The translations under genes and the position numbers were made by a program. A stretch of 50,264 nt of DNA from Paraphysomonas bandaiensis. Lineage: Eukaryota; Chrysophyceae. The notes under the pieces were generated by a model. That model was not told the DNA's origin, ran no database searches, and was given only the letters and a program-made list of their open reading frames with translations. The stretch spans positions 1 through 50,264 of the forward strand of contig CBFFRP010000422.1 of assembly GCA_965644295.1 (NCBI GenBank). The letters are read 5' to 3'. Below are positions 34,001-46,700 of this stretch, piece by piece (position 1 is the first letter of the stretch; each line of letters opens with the position of its first letter).

Positions 34001-37000
34001 GCTAATAATCGAATCTGTTGTTGGCCTTGTGACAACTCTTTGTGAGTACCTATCGTCGAATACACTTGCCGAAGGAGATAATGTGGAGAGTCTGCATTTA
34101 CTTGCTGGGGCTTTATATTTTCTGCGTTGTATTGTTCTAACACCATTTCCCTCCTGTCAGCAAGCTCTTCATGTGATGAAGGCCATCACTGTGAGACATG
34201 ACTTGCACGAATCGCAGGGATTGTGTGGTGTTCTCTTCAGAGTGGTTGCCTATACAGAAGGATCTTCAGGGCAGCACATGGTCACGAAGCAGGCGTTCGA
34301 TTTTTTCTCTGCCTTAATTTTAACCACCCAAACTCCTCTTCCGCCTGCTTCTAAAGGCTTGTATCATTTATTCCAGAAATTTGATATTGACGGCAATGGA
34401 ACAATATCTAGGGAAGAGTTACAGTTGGGTCTACGTGAAATTGGTCACGACGTTACGATCGGTGCTATTGATAAGCTCTTTCAAGACATTGACGTGACTT
34501 CAACCACCTCTATTCACTACTCACAGTTATTTCAATATGCGACAGCTAATTGCGTCGTTGCGAAAAACGATACCAATTCTGCTTCTGGACGTCCTACCCA
34601 GTACATGTCGGACATAGATAGAGCCGAACTTGGGTTGAAATCTCTGTTACAAGAAACTATAAGTCCGAATAGCATGGGGAATTATGCTTTATCAGAACTA
34701 GTGACAACTTCTGTTATGAGTTATTGTATGGACTATTTTACTCACATGAATAGATGGAAGTATACGAATACATGTCATAAGCTATCTTTAGCCATCTCTT
34801 GTGTTAAAACCTTTTCTATCATGTTGCACAATTCATCTGCAGAAGTACCAATGATTGTTCAACGGTGTAGCTCAAAGCAAGCAGCGGATATGTTGCTTCG
34901 ACGATTCAATGGCGACCAAGAGTTTCAATCTGCTCTTCTGAGTGCTTGCCTTCAGCTAGGAACTTCTGCTATATATCCTGATTTTTCATTCGCGAACCAA
35001 ACTTCATCACGTTCCTTGCAAGCGTTTATTGGTCAACACAAGAACGATTTATCTGGAGAAGATTCTGCCAAGTTTCGACCAACAGTTTTGCCTGTAAATT
35101 ATGGCTGTGCGTTGCATTACACCCCTGCCCTTGAACTCGAACTCGTAGAGTCGCTTGCAGAGTCTACCCTCACTTTTTTTGAGAGAATAATTGACTACTC
35201 TGTTCACAACAGTGACTACCAAGAGAGTGCATATCGCCTATGTGAGCTGATGTTTTACAGGGCTGATTCAACAGCAAATGGAGTGTTTGGTCAGATTGCG
35301 AAGCAGTCTCGTCATGCACATAGTGTGAAGCGCCTCGATATGCAATGCAGCTATTTGTCACTGTTGTGTGCTTTTATCGATTACCCTTCACCACCTAGCG
35401 AACCCTCAATACAGCTGTCTTCTAACATTCCACAGGTCGCAGTCAGGCTTTTAAAAAGATTTTTGGCAACAATGTGTCATTACAAAGAGGAAGCCGGGAG
35501 TAAGAGTAAATGGTCATTTGTTGATGGACTGGGATCGCAAAATATGCACTCATTTTGTCTGTCGCTTTGTGAGTGGCTTAAGAGCAAGGCTAATGCTGGC
35601 ATCAAGCATGCTATACTAGAAGTATTAGTGCTGCTGTGTACACATGAGCCATTAGCGGTGGTACTTCTATTAAATGTACCGATTGATACGGATAAATCAT
35701 CTGCTAGTGAGGAGAAAGTACAATCGAGGAAAAAGTCATTGGTTAATCATACGCCACCTGAACGAAGCGCCCTTGTTCAAACTATCGAAAAGCTCCTTGA
35801 GAAGCCTGAAGATCTATATGAAAAAAACCCATCCATATTGCACAAATTACTCGAAGTTATTTTAATGCTCATTGACCAGAGCGCCCATCTGAGCATTGGA
35901 AATGTGGTTCTGTACTTGTGTAAAAACAAAGTCTTTTGGGATCATGTCACATTTCCCCTTATGCAGGACTTGCCCCCCCCACCTGATGTTACTTGTTCCA
36001 ACACGCCTTCTGTCGACCTATCTGCTGAATCTGCGAGATATTGTTTTCGTTTACGTATTCATGCGACTGCATTGAAAATTCTTGCTCGCGAGAGGTTTGG
36101 GTCTCTATTTTACATCGATGAAAGTGATATGGCAGAGCACCTTGGAAAATCAGATCGAAACCCTCATGCTATCGCCGAGATGGTAGAGAGAAATGTCGAT
36201 AATTTCTTTGAGCGAGCGAATGACTCCAGCAGGTTCTTATCATGGGTGAAGCATTACATGCGGGTAGACATATATCCTCAGTTGCAGCGTGACACTGAAA
36301 AATTTGGACGGACAGTTGGGTTAAATATTGGTAGTCTCGTATCGCAATCACACTACGGTGCTGGTACAATGCCGCCTTACGGAGGATCTTATATATACTC
36401 CTTAAATACACTCCAGGCATTGTCAGACAAGTATTTGGAGATTCATGAAATAACGCAGGGCGGAGGAAGCAATGTAGAAGAGTGGAAAAATATCATCGAC
36501 ACCGTCTCCAGACTCAACTGCATGTGGTCTATTGCTGATACCCAGGTAGTAATATTTTATTTTGTGTGTATTTCTATCAGGCATTGCGGTCATAATGTAC
36601 TATGGATATTCAACTAACTCTGTAGGTGACGAATGTATTGTGTAGGTCGTTTTGTTGCACAATTGGAGGGAGTTCATTGAGGTTTATGTACAGCCATTGC
36701 CGAATAGACCGAAATCTTACTATAAATACAAAATGAAAACGAAGTCATGCCCCGAACGTGGGGGGATAGCAGATGGGGAAGGCCCCAAAGATTTTTACAG
36801 CAGTGACGAGGATATTCCATGGGCCCCTCATTCGCTCCCACTGTCCCAATCACAACTTTCCGGTATGCACTCTTGCGTCTATTTTTATCGTTTCCGTCGT
36901 GTGTCCTCTGACTCACGCATATATTCATTAAATATTTGCATAGTGTCACCGTATTGTAGATTAATGAGAAATATTATCACAGGGGCACAGTCACCAACTT

Positions 37001-40000
37001 TTGGATCGGGTAATTCCTCGCCAAGTCAGTCGAAGAAATCGTCATTTGCTGGAGATAGGCGTTCTTACGAGCTTGTGTCTGAGATATCCAAGCAAATTAC
37101 AGGTAAGTTATTGTCTTGTATTCAAGTGTCAAAGAGGTGACTTTTTAATCATCTGAAAAGGCATGCCAACCACCAGAGGTGAATCGTCATCAAACAAAAA
37201 ACAGTTCCAATTCTGTGATTCCGAATATATTTACCTCGGAACTGGAGCAGCAGTTGAAAAGTGCAATTTGCTGGTTAGCATGTTAAACCACCAGCTTAAA
37301 CAGATTACGTATCGCACTGCAGATCCGAGCAAAAGCCAGGTCACTAATCGAAACACTGGTAGTTTGAGGCTTAATTCCAAAAAAATGATAGAGCTTTTGG
37401 ATGATATAAATCATGCATATATGCACTTAATAGATGCATTGACAGTGAAATCGCCTCAATACTTTAATATTGAGCAATATCAAGCGACGAAGGAATTTTG
37501 GCTCCGGTCAAAGAGAAGTATTATGCTGCGACTTCTTACAGCACAGTTGCTACTTTTTCAAGCACTGGAAAGTTCTAATTACAACAGCAGCACTTCTAGC
37601 AATGTATATATCACTGCTTTTAACATTGTTACCACTGCATTGAAAGAAGAGTTAACACAAGACCACACTGTGTTACTAAGGAGCGCTGAAAAAGGGATGG
37701 CCTCACAGTCATCAATCGGTGGTGATCGCAGAGTGATTCAGCCACTTAACCTTTCGCACTCGATTGTGATGGTGTGCTTCCGACTTCTCAAGTGCATTGC
37801 GCCTAGAGATCTTACGTCGTTTCGTGAAACTGAAATTCAAGCTTGGCGCGCCGTCCTTGACGATTCTGCTCTCTATCATGTGATTTTGAGTGCATTGTAC
37901 GTTATCTGCGAACAGGACTCTGTAAATACGCAGAGCGAGCTAGACTACTCTCTCTGGGACGACTCCACCCAGGTGCAGTCTGGAGTAGTGTTCACTGGCC
38001 CTCCAAGTATGCGGACTCCTCTAGCACGGCAGGCAGCGACAACTCCCTCACCTGGCCAGTCTCAGTCAACGCGACACACGACATGGGATGGACTGATGTG
38101 TGTACTTGACTACGTTCTGTATGAAGGTACAAATAGCAACGGTTTATTATTCTGCAGTCTGTTGGAAAACGGGCTGCTTGCATTGCTGACGTCTGCTCCC
38201 TTGTTCAAACACATGCAAACAATGTTATGTGGTAGTGGGCAACCTGTACATAAAGCAGCGGCATTTATGGGGTACAATGCGCAGACAGGCGAGGATTCGG
38301 CCCTCAGCAGCTGTTGGTGCAAAGTGGTACAGATATTCCAGTGTGCGCTAAGGTAGAAACTGATGTCAATATTGAAACAACACTGACTTTTTCGTGTAGG
38401 ATGTCTCGTATAAACGAGGAATATCACTCCTTAATTCAGAGCCAAGTTCTTATTTTCATCCAATCTTTTCAACCTCTACTTTTCTTACCGTTTCCTGACG
38501 GTCACGGGAGATTTTCTCTTTACCAGTTGTATTACTCAAAGTTAGTTGTGCAGTTTTTCGTGGACTGTGGTCGATTCACTCCTTCATGGAAAGTTATGGC
38601 ACGTGCTGCGTATGATAGACTGGTGGACAGGGTCCTAACCATGTTTACATTGTTCACAGCATTGTTAGGTATGGTAATGCATGATTCACGTGGGATGTGT
38701 ATGAATATTCGATATGTTTCTTCCCTGTATGTTGTATATATATTATGTTAGTTATATTACATTGGTGGTGTTATACAGGTGAGCGAAAGGACCACCACTC
38801 GCAACTTCAACAGATCCAGCTGCATCGTTCCCTTGTTGCTGTGTCGTCTCATGAGAAGCGTGAAAGATCTCGTAAGACTAGGAGTAAAAGCCGTTCATAT
38901 AGGTACTTTATATTGGCTCACCTATGTACAACTTATTACGACACCTTTTATGTCATATATATTTAATTAGCTCATATTTTTCGCAATGCAGCAATCAATG
39001 GGACTCCCCATCATCAGAGGGCGTATCTTTGTTTCATTCATCTTCGATAGACATTTACGACACGAAAGAAAACAAAGTACGATACAAATCGATGATCGTA
39101 TTTTTGGCTGATGCTGAAATGGGTATCATAAATGTACTCAACCCTTGCATGGCACTGCTAAGAGCAGAGGTCGATTATTCTATTTCCAGTGTGGAGGTGC
39201 GTGGCATGTAGATAAATGATCTTTAGATGCATGGGAAATAATTATAGCTCGCATGTGCCGTAAAATTACGATTTATTTTACCTGTGATGAATTATCTATG
39301 CAGGGATATAATATAGATTCAGTATACGGAAAGCTGCAGACTCACCACGAGAAATGTACTCTCGAAGTGGGATCTAGAATATTCTTTGTTTCCGCAATGT
39401 CAATATACGACGGCTATATTTCGGTAAGACTTCTGTACTTTATATGTGGCTTCTTTGACAAGTACTCGTTGCTCATCAGGGCGTGGTTCATAGCGTAGAC
39501 CACAACCGCAATGTGTACAGTGTTCGTCTTCCTGATGGAACAATTGAGTATGATGTCCCATGTCACGCAATCAGTTTCCAAACAACCCCACCTTGCATCG
39601 CATTCGATTTGCGTACTGGTGCTTCAAGTCTCACTACTGGCACTGTTGCAACTACTGCACACCTGCTGCAGCTGTTAAATTGTGTTCGGTACTGGGAGAA
39701 TGCAGTTGAATCTCTTGATGACAGGGATATCACTCTAACTAATAGCACCCCAGACGTCGATATGCTGTGTGGGCAGCTGGTTTATGTACTTGTTATGACT
39801 ATTGCACTTCATAGCAACAGTCAGATTGACATTGGTGATATTAGAAACCAATTACTCGATATCGAAGATATTATTGCAAGGGACGAAAAATCATATCACT
39901 GGATCAATAGCCAATCATGGGATAGAACGAGAGAATGGTTGGTAAAAATGATGAGTAGAATTTTAGGACCTACAGAATGGCCGTACAATGTCGAGGAAGA

Positions 40001-40244
40001 AGAGAGCATGGACATATCCCAAGTGTCAACCAGAAAGCCGAATACCAAGTTTTTAACGTACGTAATCAAAATATTGTGTGAGATGTGCATTCATGCAATA
40101 GATTGTTTAAACGCACTATTTTCTGTGTTTAGTTGATGATTTGTATTATGTACCTCACTTTTGATAAATTGCAACAGGGATAGAAGCCATGGCGGAGGAC
40201 ACTTGGGAAAATTGAGGGTGGGACCACAGTTTATAGACATGTAA
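31020..40244 (+). CDS. NUP188: Nup188-like scaffold nucleoporin with SH3-like and EF-hand insertions
   Basis: Sixteen exons: 31020-31226, 31274-31410, 31471-31797, 31914-31980, 32037-32255, 32318-32501, 32653-36545, 36646-36862, 36983-37102, 37161-38352, 38400-38668, 38779-38902, 38992-39196, 39304-39423, 39480-40057, 40178-40244, giving 2,641 residues; every phase closes. The N-terminal VRSALNIDEIQATVLLHEY matches the ALNIDELxAxxLL motif of the Nup188/Nup205/Nup192 inner-ring family. An SH3-like insert at about 670-720 (GCLGRVIEY ... SCVVNWDAHVKW) is a Nup188 trait. The rest is long alpha-helical solenoid. Two features are unexpected: an EF-hand pair at about 945-1010 with canonical loop DIDGNGTISREE and a degenerate second loop, and a second barrel-like patch at about 2405-2452 (GSRIFFVSAMSIYDGYIS/GVVHSVDHNRN). 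Human Nup188 is about 1,750 residues. The exon 2/3 boundary is the least certain. Role: inner ring of the nuclear pore. Confidence 0.72.
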
Positions 40245-41144
40245 TGCTAGGAGAGTTTAGTTTAAGAAGATGAAGGCAAAGTTATAATGTTAAGCATTGT
40301 TCTTACACTATACGATATATACTTCATCATGCACTCGCTCATGTAGATAGAAAACATGAGTCTATGTAGTAGTGACTCTTGGAGGAAAGAGTATAATCCC
40401 CACTCAGTGTCGACTTCTTTATTAGATATGCGTACATACATTGGTAAGGCAAAGAAAAATACATGACGAAAAATATGGGTACTGTCATCAAGGGCAGGAC
40501 CTGGTAACCGTTAGGCATTATAATTGCCGGGAACCGGACTACCATTAATGGTATCCCCTTAATGACCTGTACTGCTATATATAGAACTCAGTGTTTTAAG
40601 ATAATATAGTATCTCCTCTATACTCCGAAGAAACTCTAAACAATATTAGACAGCAATGTTCATGCAACTCTACAGGCACTCTGTGGCAGCTTTGTTCATT
40701 GTCTTCTCAATGTTCCAGAGTTAGAGAATAGTTTCCTGAGCAATATCCATAGCAATGTACCCATATACACTAAAACTCTAAAATAATCATTAAAAATATG
40801 CATATTTCACCTAGAAAGCTTTCATAAAACACCTATTTTTCCCCAAAGTTGAAAGAAGCAGCAGTACACAACTCTACCATCCAGCATTAATCGAATATGA
40901 TGGCCAAAAATATTGATGGCAGTGTAATTTACAGTCTGAGTCTTCTTCCGAGTGAATTCAGAGAATCCTCTCAGTGCTCTGTATCATATTTGTTCGTCGT
41001 GCAATAATCGCCTCAATCAAGATATACAGCGAGGCTGCACGACTCTTATGTGAATCATATATAGCCAAGAAAATCTTTCTCTGCCCTACGGTGGCAAATA
41101 CCGTTCAACACAAAGTTTCACCTTATTAACCAGCTTTAAGCTCA
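40245..41144. other. Intergenic region upstream of the non-LTR element
   Basis: AT-rich with no supported gene. A CCATTAATGG word at about 40541 recalls the MITE arms but no inverted repeat or duplication was found. The 5' end of the non-LTR element probably lies near the switch to C-rich DNA around 41050-41150; no 5' duplication can be paired because the element runs past the window. Confidence 0.45.
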
Positions 41145-43685
41145 ATGTCCCTATTAAGGGTATGGATGAGTCATGTCAGTGTGCCTAGGGCCTCTTCTCC
41201 CTCTCTTCGGCCACATTTTGCTGATCACCTCGTCTCCGACAAATCTCTTGTTTTACCACGTTGTACACGTTCCAAGCCTCACTGCCTGGCTTTGCGACTT
41301 CCACCCAACCTAACGGCTTCGGCTAAACCACGTGCCTGCACTAATGCAGCGCTTACCGCATTCATATGCCATCACATCAGTAGACATCATAGTCTCACCT
41401 ATCGAATTCTACGGTTACAACCACTCAAAACGTGGCTCGTGCGAGCAGGTCCACGCAAAAGATCCTCTGGTGCTCTCCATATGGTCACAGAATACTCTCG
41501 AACCCTCACAACTGAGCTACAGGGCTGCCTCCTGATGTCCACACAAAACAACCCAACATGGTTTCTCTGTGGTCTATGCATCCAGCAGGTTACCCCCTCA
41601 TTCTGTTCACCTATCACTCCCTCAGCCCATTCCTCTTATTGGACAGACACTGTATTCCGCATACGGTATATTCGGCTACTGTACTACAGTGCCCTACAGG
41701 ATGTATACCACACAAAAACGGTGCTAGCATGCGGTACACCACGTAGCCCCGGACCCCATCAATACCCTACCAACACACACCCACTCAATCTTGCTGGTTA
41801 TGAGTATATCACCTATGCAAGGCCCCAAAGTTCACGCTTAAGTCTCTTGCGCAACAACACTCGGTTCACATACAGATATACACCAACACTCTCTAGAAGC
41901 AACTTCGACACAATTTCAATGAAACGTGAAACAAATTCCAACACTTCCAGAACCTTCACTCCAAAGTTTGTTCTTCCCCCCTCCTATCAACCAACCAACA
42001 TTGATGCGCAGATCAAAAATGCTATCAGAGAACAGAAGAAAGCCAAAGCTGACACTCCCCAGCTACAGCTCCCATCGGTACGCACCTTTCTGGGATGGGA
42101 AAATGACCTACCTGTGGGAGAGTACAAAACACTCGTCCTTACAAACATAAAAGCTGCTGATGATGCCACCTTCCTGGGGATAACACACTACCTTATCCAT
42201 GAGTTGGGGTTTCCCATTCAACCCCCTACCCCCCAAGACATCGCTACCTTCAGGGCAGCCAAGGATGCACGAACGTGTTCAGACTTACCCGCTCCCACAG
42301 CGAGTAGGGTAGTCCGAGCGTTCGACCTAGGCAGACCTGGGTACGAAGTCCGACAGGGCATGGGAGCGAATGTTACCGCTGACTCATGTATGTACTCCTC
42401 CCCTCTATGCTTTGACCTCCATGTAGAAACGGGCACATCAGTCGATGACAAAGGCCTCCTTCGGACCGAACGCCGACATGTCCAGATATCACTTTTCCGA
42501 ACGCCACGAGAACTCTTCGTGGGTCGCACCAAGGATGAGCCCTCGCTGATACCAGTGGCGGCTATATATGGGCTACATGCAGACTCAGCGCACACCAGAC
42601 CTGCACATGCCTTTAGGTTACGAAACACGCTGGATATGCTTCTCCGAACGGGAGGTTTCCCCACGCTACCTCTATACGAAGTATTCTGGACTCTAACACA
42701 CTATAGAGGCAAGACTCGAGCCACTGATAAAACATATAGGTTCTATCAGATTCTATTACTCCACGATCCCATTCACGATCAGGATCTAAGAGCTAAATTC
42801 TATAAAGCACTCTTCAATAATGAAATAGGAGGACATGTCGAAATCAACCTCGGCTCACTCTGTTGTAGAATGGTCAGCACTGAAACACCCACGCAAAAGC
42901 AGTCCAACTGGACACCGTCTCAAGAACTCTTCCGCATCGCTGTCTGCTCTGAAACACTCCTATCTCCCATCCAAGTCTGGCAAGCCTGTGAGGCCATAGG
43001 TATCCCATCCACGGACATAGAGGACATCATTTGGACCGCCCGCAACCCACTCACAAGCGGGCGCAAAGAAAAAGAACGCTTAGTTGAACAAACCTACATT
43101 TACCTGGACGACAGGAATACCAAGATCAAACTCTGTTGGGAAATCTCACGCACAGGTATCGTGCCTTTACTGCGCAAAGCTCTGGGTGACGAAACTCTAA
43201 GGCTCCTCTATCACACCATAGCAGTCCCCCCTGGCCTCCCTACTCAGCGGTTTCTATACGGCCTCCATAAGGCCACAGACACAGCAACAAACGCCCCTCC
43301 CATAATACCGCCTCCAACGTCCCTTCAACCCTTCGGTCCAACTGTTGCTCCACAAATGCAGACCGATACACCGCGATCGTACACTCCCAAACGACAGCGA
43401 CAGATGGACACATCCCCATCAACAGAGCCAGCACCAGCTCCCACCTGCCCAGAGCTCTGCGAAATAGCTCTACACATCGCTTCAGATCTTGTACCTCTGT
43501 CAAAAATCCATGCCATCCTCGCGCAAATGGAAAACGCGGTTGCAGCTCTCTATGAGATCGATGCTGGGGCGACTCTCACGGTACTTGATTACTATAAAAA
43601 CAAGGTAGATCACAGTATCCCAGAAAGGTCCTCAGAAGAACACTCTCGGGTGGACTCGGACATCTTCGGCTCCGACTCCAACTGA
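41145..43685 (+). CDS. Non-LTR element ORF1 protein, unknown fold
   Basis: Open for 846 residues. The first 258 codons are low in protein character (many Ser, His, Pro and Cys), so translation may really start at the Met at 41919 (MKRETNSNTSRTF), giving 588 residues; upstream would then be leader. From there the protein is globular: PSVRTFLGWENDLPVGEYK, then an alternating alpha/beta region, KTYRFYQILLLHDPIHDQDL and RIAVCSETLLSPIQVWQACE. A Pro/Thr/Gln-rich linker (about 715-775) precedes a helical C-terminus (CEIALHIASDLVPLSKIHAI), and the end is acidic. No RRM, zinc knuckle or esterase motif was recognised, so its likely job as an RNA-binding ORF1 protein is inferred from position only. Confidence 0.7.
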   Translation: MSLLRVWMSHVSVPRASSPSLRPHFADHLVSDKSLVLPRCTRSKPHCLALRLPPNLTASAKPRACTNAALTAFICHHISRHHSLTYRILRLQPLKTWLVRAGPRKRSSGALHMVTEYSRTLTTELQGCLLMSTQNNPTWFLCGLCIQQVTPSFCSPITPSAHSSYWTDTVFRIRYIRLLYYSALQDVYHTKTVLACGTPRSPGPHQYPTNTHPLNLAGYEYITYARPQSSRLSLLRNNTRFTYRYTPTLSRSNFDTISMKRETNSNTSRTFTPKFVLPPSYQPTNIDAQIKNAIREQKKAKADTPQLQLPSVRTFLGWENDLPVGEYKTLVLTNIKAADDATFLGITHYLIHELGFPIQPPTPQDIATFRAAKDARTCSDLPAPTASRVVRAFDLGRPGYEVRQGMGANVTADSCMYSSPLCFDLHVETGTSVDDKGLLRTERRHVQISLFRTPRELFVGRTKDEPSLIPVAAIYGLHADSAHTRPAHAFRLRNTLDMLLRTGGFPTLPLYEVFWTLTHYRGKTRATDKTYRFYQILLLHDPIHDQDLRAKFYKALFNNEIGGHVEINLGSLCCRMVSTETPTQKQSNWTPSQELFRIAVCSETLLSPIQVWQACEAIGIPSTDIEDIIWTARNPLTSGRKEKERLVEQTYIYLDDRNTKIKLCWEISRTGIVPLLRKALGDETLRLLYHTIAVPPGLPTQRFLYGLHKATDTATNAPPIIPPPTSLQPFGPTVAPQMQTDTPRSYTPKRQRQMDTSPSTEPAPAPTCPELCEIALHIASDLVPLSKIHAILAQMENAVAALYEIDAGATLTVLDYYKNKVDHSIPERSSEEHSRVDSDIFGSDSN

Positions 43686-43733
43686 CTCCTACTGGACTGG
43701 GACACAACGAACATCAAACGTACACTCATAGAA

Positions 43734-46700
43734 GTGTCCGCAGCTGCTCACACGTGGTTATCCCCCAGTCCACACTTACATATCCATAGTGGGCCCTCAC
43801 CTGACACAACGACCTTCGCCTGTAGCACCCACATGCGTCCACCACGTAAACCGCCAGACAAACAGTCGAGATCCACCAGTGTACATCCCACGAAAAGGCA
43901 TCAAGGACCGCACTTTTCCTGTGATAATAGTGGTGATGGACCACGAAAACGGCCGGCCTCGACACAACGTAAGCGAAACAACCTCCGGCGGCTCAGTCGC
44001 AAACGAACTCTGCAACAATTTCGTGAAGGAACAATCCAGTCCCTCCCTCCACACATACAACGTCAACAGACACGAAACAAGCTCCGCATCCGTGCCCACA
44101 ACAAGCAAGCATGGCGAGAGCATTTACAACACCTGGCACAACAGTGTGTAGACACACACAACATCGTGACCACTCCTATACCTGACACAGCACCCACAGC
44201 TGTTACAGCACCCCCCCGTCCAGAAGACTCCACACATACTATTTGCCTCCCTCCGCCCACAGTGGAGGACGAACAAGAGAGAACAATCACTGACACAAGT
44301 GTACTGCCTCAACTATTTGTGCCGCACCCTCTGCCAGCTGCCTTCACGGACCCCGGACTGCAGAATTGGTCCTTCTACTCGCCCAGCGGTCTGTTAGCCA
44401 TTGCCATACACGAAGAGGTGGTTCACAGTGTCATGTCCATGCTACAATCGAGGCACGCTTTAGAACGCATAGAACAGCACCTCAGATGTTCGCTTGAGGA
44501 GGGGAAAATGCTGGTTGCACGTCACTACACACACACAGAATACAACAACACACCAATGGAGGGCTTCTGCGGACTAGCTGCTATTGCCGCAATATACCAC
44601 AAACAACCGGAGGAGGACCACTACCCGTATTTAAATCCCGATGATCCAGCCTCGAAAGCAAAACTGCTCCAAGTCATTCAGACAAGCAGGACGGTACTTA
44701 GTACCTACACGCTCGCTGAAGCCAAGATGCTTAACTTTGCATGCATCCGGAAGAAGCTCCGACAGCAGCTAACAACGTACAACAAAGCACTACGCCGCAA
44801 ACGACCAACTGCTGTCGGAATACCCCCAGAGCAATGGGGCTACACAGACATCATAGCCCTCCTGGCAGAAACCCTGAGTATACGAATTCGTATCTGGCAA
44901 GATTCACCAGTGGACCTTGGCCACAACTGGGCGTACTGGTCTACCCACCATTCCTCCTTCCTTCCACAAACTCAATTCCTTCCATCTTATGATGTGTTTT
45001 GCTCCAACGACCACTTCTTCCTGGACACCAAATACCCGGTGGAGTTGGAACTACACGCGCTACTCGAGAGAATTCCTGACCTCGTCATCATGCGTCTCCA
45101 AAATGTGTTGCAATATCATTCCAAGGGAATGCAAGGAGTACATCGTGCCAGGTCCATCAACCATCCCTCCCACGCCCTTCAGGGGAAGGAATTCTCTTCC
45201 GATAACAGCGGTGACGGACCCAGCAAATCCACCCACACATTACCCTTACCCACTAAGGATGCCACCACACCGTATGCAACTCTATTTGACTATTTCCCAG
45301 TCAAACGGAGGCCACCTACCACCAACCCTACTCAACTGAACACCATGGGAACTCTAGCATTAGCCCCAGACGGCCCATCCTCACACTCCACTACCACTCC
45401 TGACATCAGGCCGGATGCACTGCCCAAGGACATTGCCACACACACCCGACACTACACAGAGGGCTGGGGTCACACGCCCTTTCACTCCGATCTGCTGAAC
45501 AACTGGGTTAGATATGATGAAACCCAAACCATTGCTGCCTCCCCACAGGGAAACCTTTTAAAAGAAATATATGCACACATGCTATCCCCTGCCTGTACAG
45601 ACATATGGGAAGGATTCATAGCCAAGGCTTCCAGGACGGACAACTATGATCTCATGATATCATTCACGCTACCAGAGCACAAATTGGATACCACGCACAG
45701 CGCCCTACTAGTTGCCCAGCATCTCGCGAATGGCAACAAACCCTGGGCAGACTCCACTCATGTTGTATCTAGGCATGTGCGGACCCTTTGCCTGACAAAG
45801 GGTATTCCCTCAACAGCCACTGTTAGTCTCCGTAAGACACTCATGCAATATGAATCCTCGACTCCACACACAGGACTACATCTAGACACGGAGGATTTCC
45901 AACTGCTACTCGATCTTCTCTCCATACCATACAGACTATGGGACGCTGTTCAACCGCACCTGGCGCCTGGTTGGGCACAGCTGTCACCATTCTCCAGACA
46001 GGCACTAACAGTGCACGCTTCTACCAACACTGTGGTAACCCATGACATCATACGCAGCCAGCATGGGTTTCACATACTCAATGCAACAAATATCCCCATC
46101 TGCATCATGCACGCTCTAACACGGACTCAGGAGCGGCTATCCTGTTTTCTACAACACCAGACCTCCAGACAGAGCACCAATATCCTCTGGACTTCTGAGC
46201 CGTCAACTGTACCACCTATGCCACATGAGCACAGAGAGCAACAGGAACAGAGGGAAGTAATTGCAGTCTCCTTGTCACCGAGAGCTCGACGTCAACTACG
46301 ACAGATGAACCCCACGGACCGTCGACAACTCAGGCTCCATATGTGCGACATGAGCAGAGTCTACCGCCTCACCCTCAGACCCTCAGCCCTTCGCACACAA
46401 CAACATATCCCTAGTGATGGGTACTGTGCATACAGCACACTCTATCATCTGCACATTCTTGCTTCAAGCAGGCGACACACTCGCTCCTGTCTAAAATTAG
46501 ACCTCAAACAACGCAAGGACCGTCACACGCTAGCATCTTTCATAAATACATTAGGCACCCAAGCGTTCGACATACTGCAACGGGAGTGCATGGCCCATCA
46601 CACACTTCAGCCACTACGACATAAGTTAGATCACGCACAGGCCGCACTTTTAATACCTACCAAAACAACATACACTACGGAAGACGACATAACTCACTGG

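Noticed and set aside
40535-40570. CCATTAATGG and CCTTAATGACC words as another MITE copy
   Set aside because: No paired inverted terminus or 8 bp duplication was found nearby; the word is short and AT-rich.
41145-41918. First 258 codons of ORF1 as real protein
   Set aside because: Composition is not protein-like and no motif is seen. I keep the frame as annotated but favour the Met at 41919 as the start.
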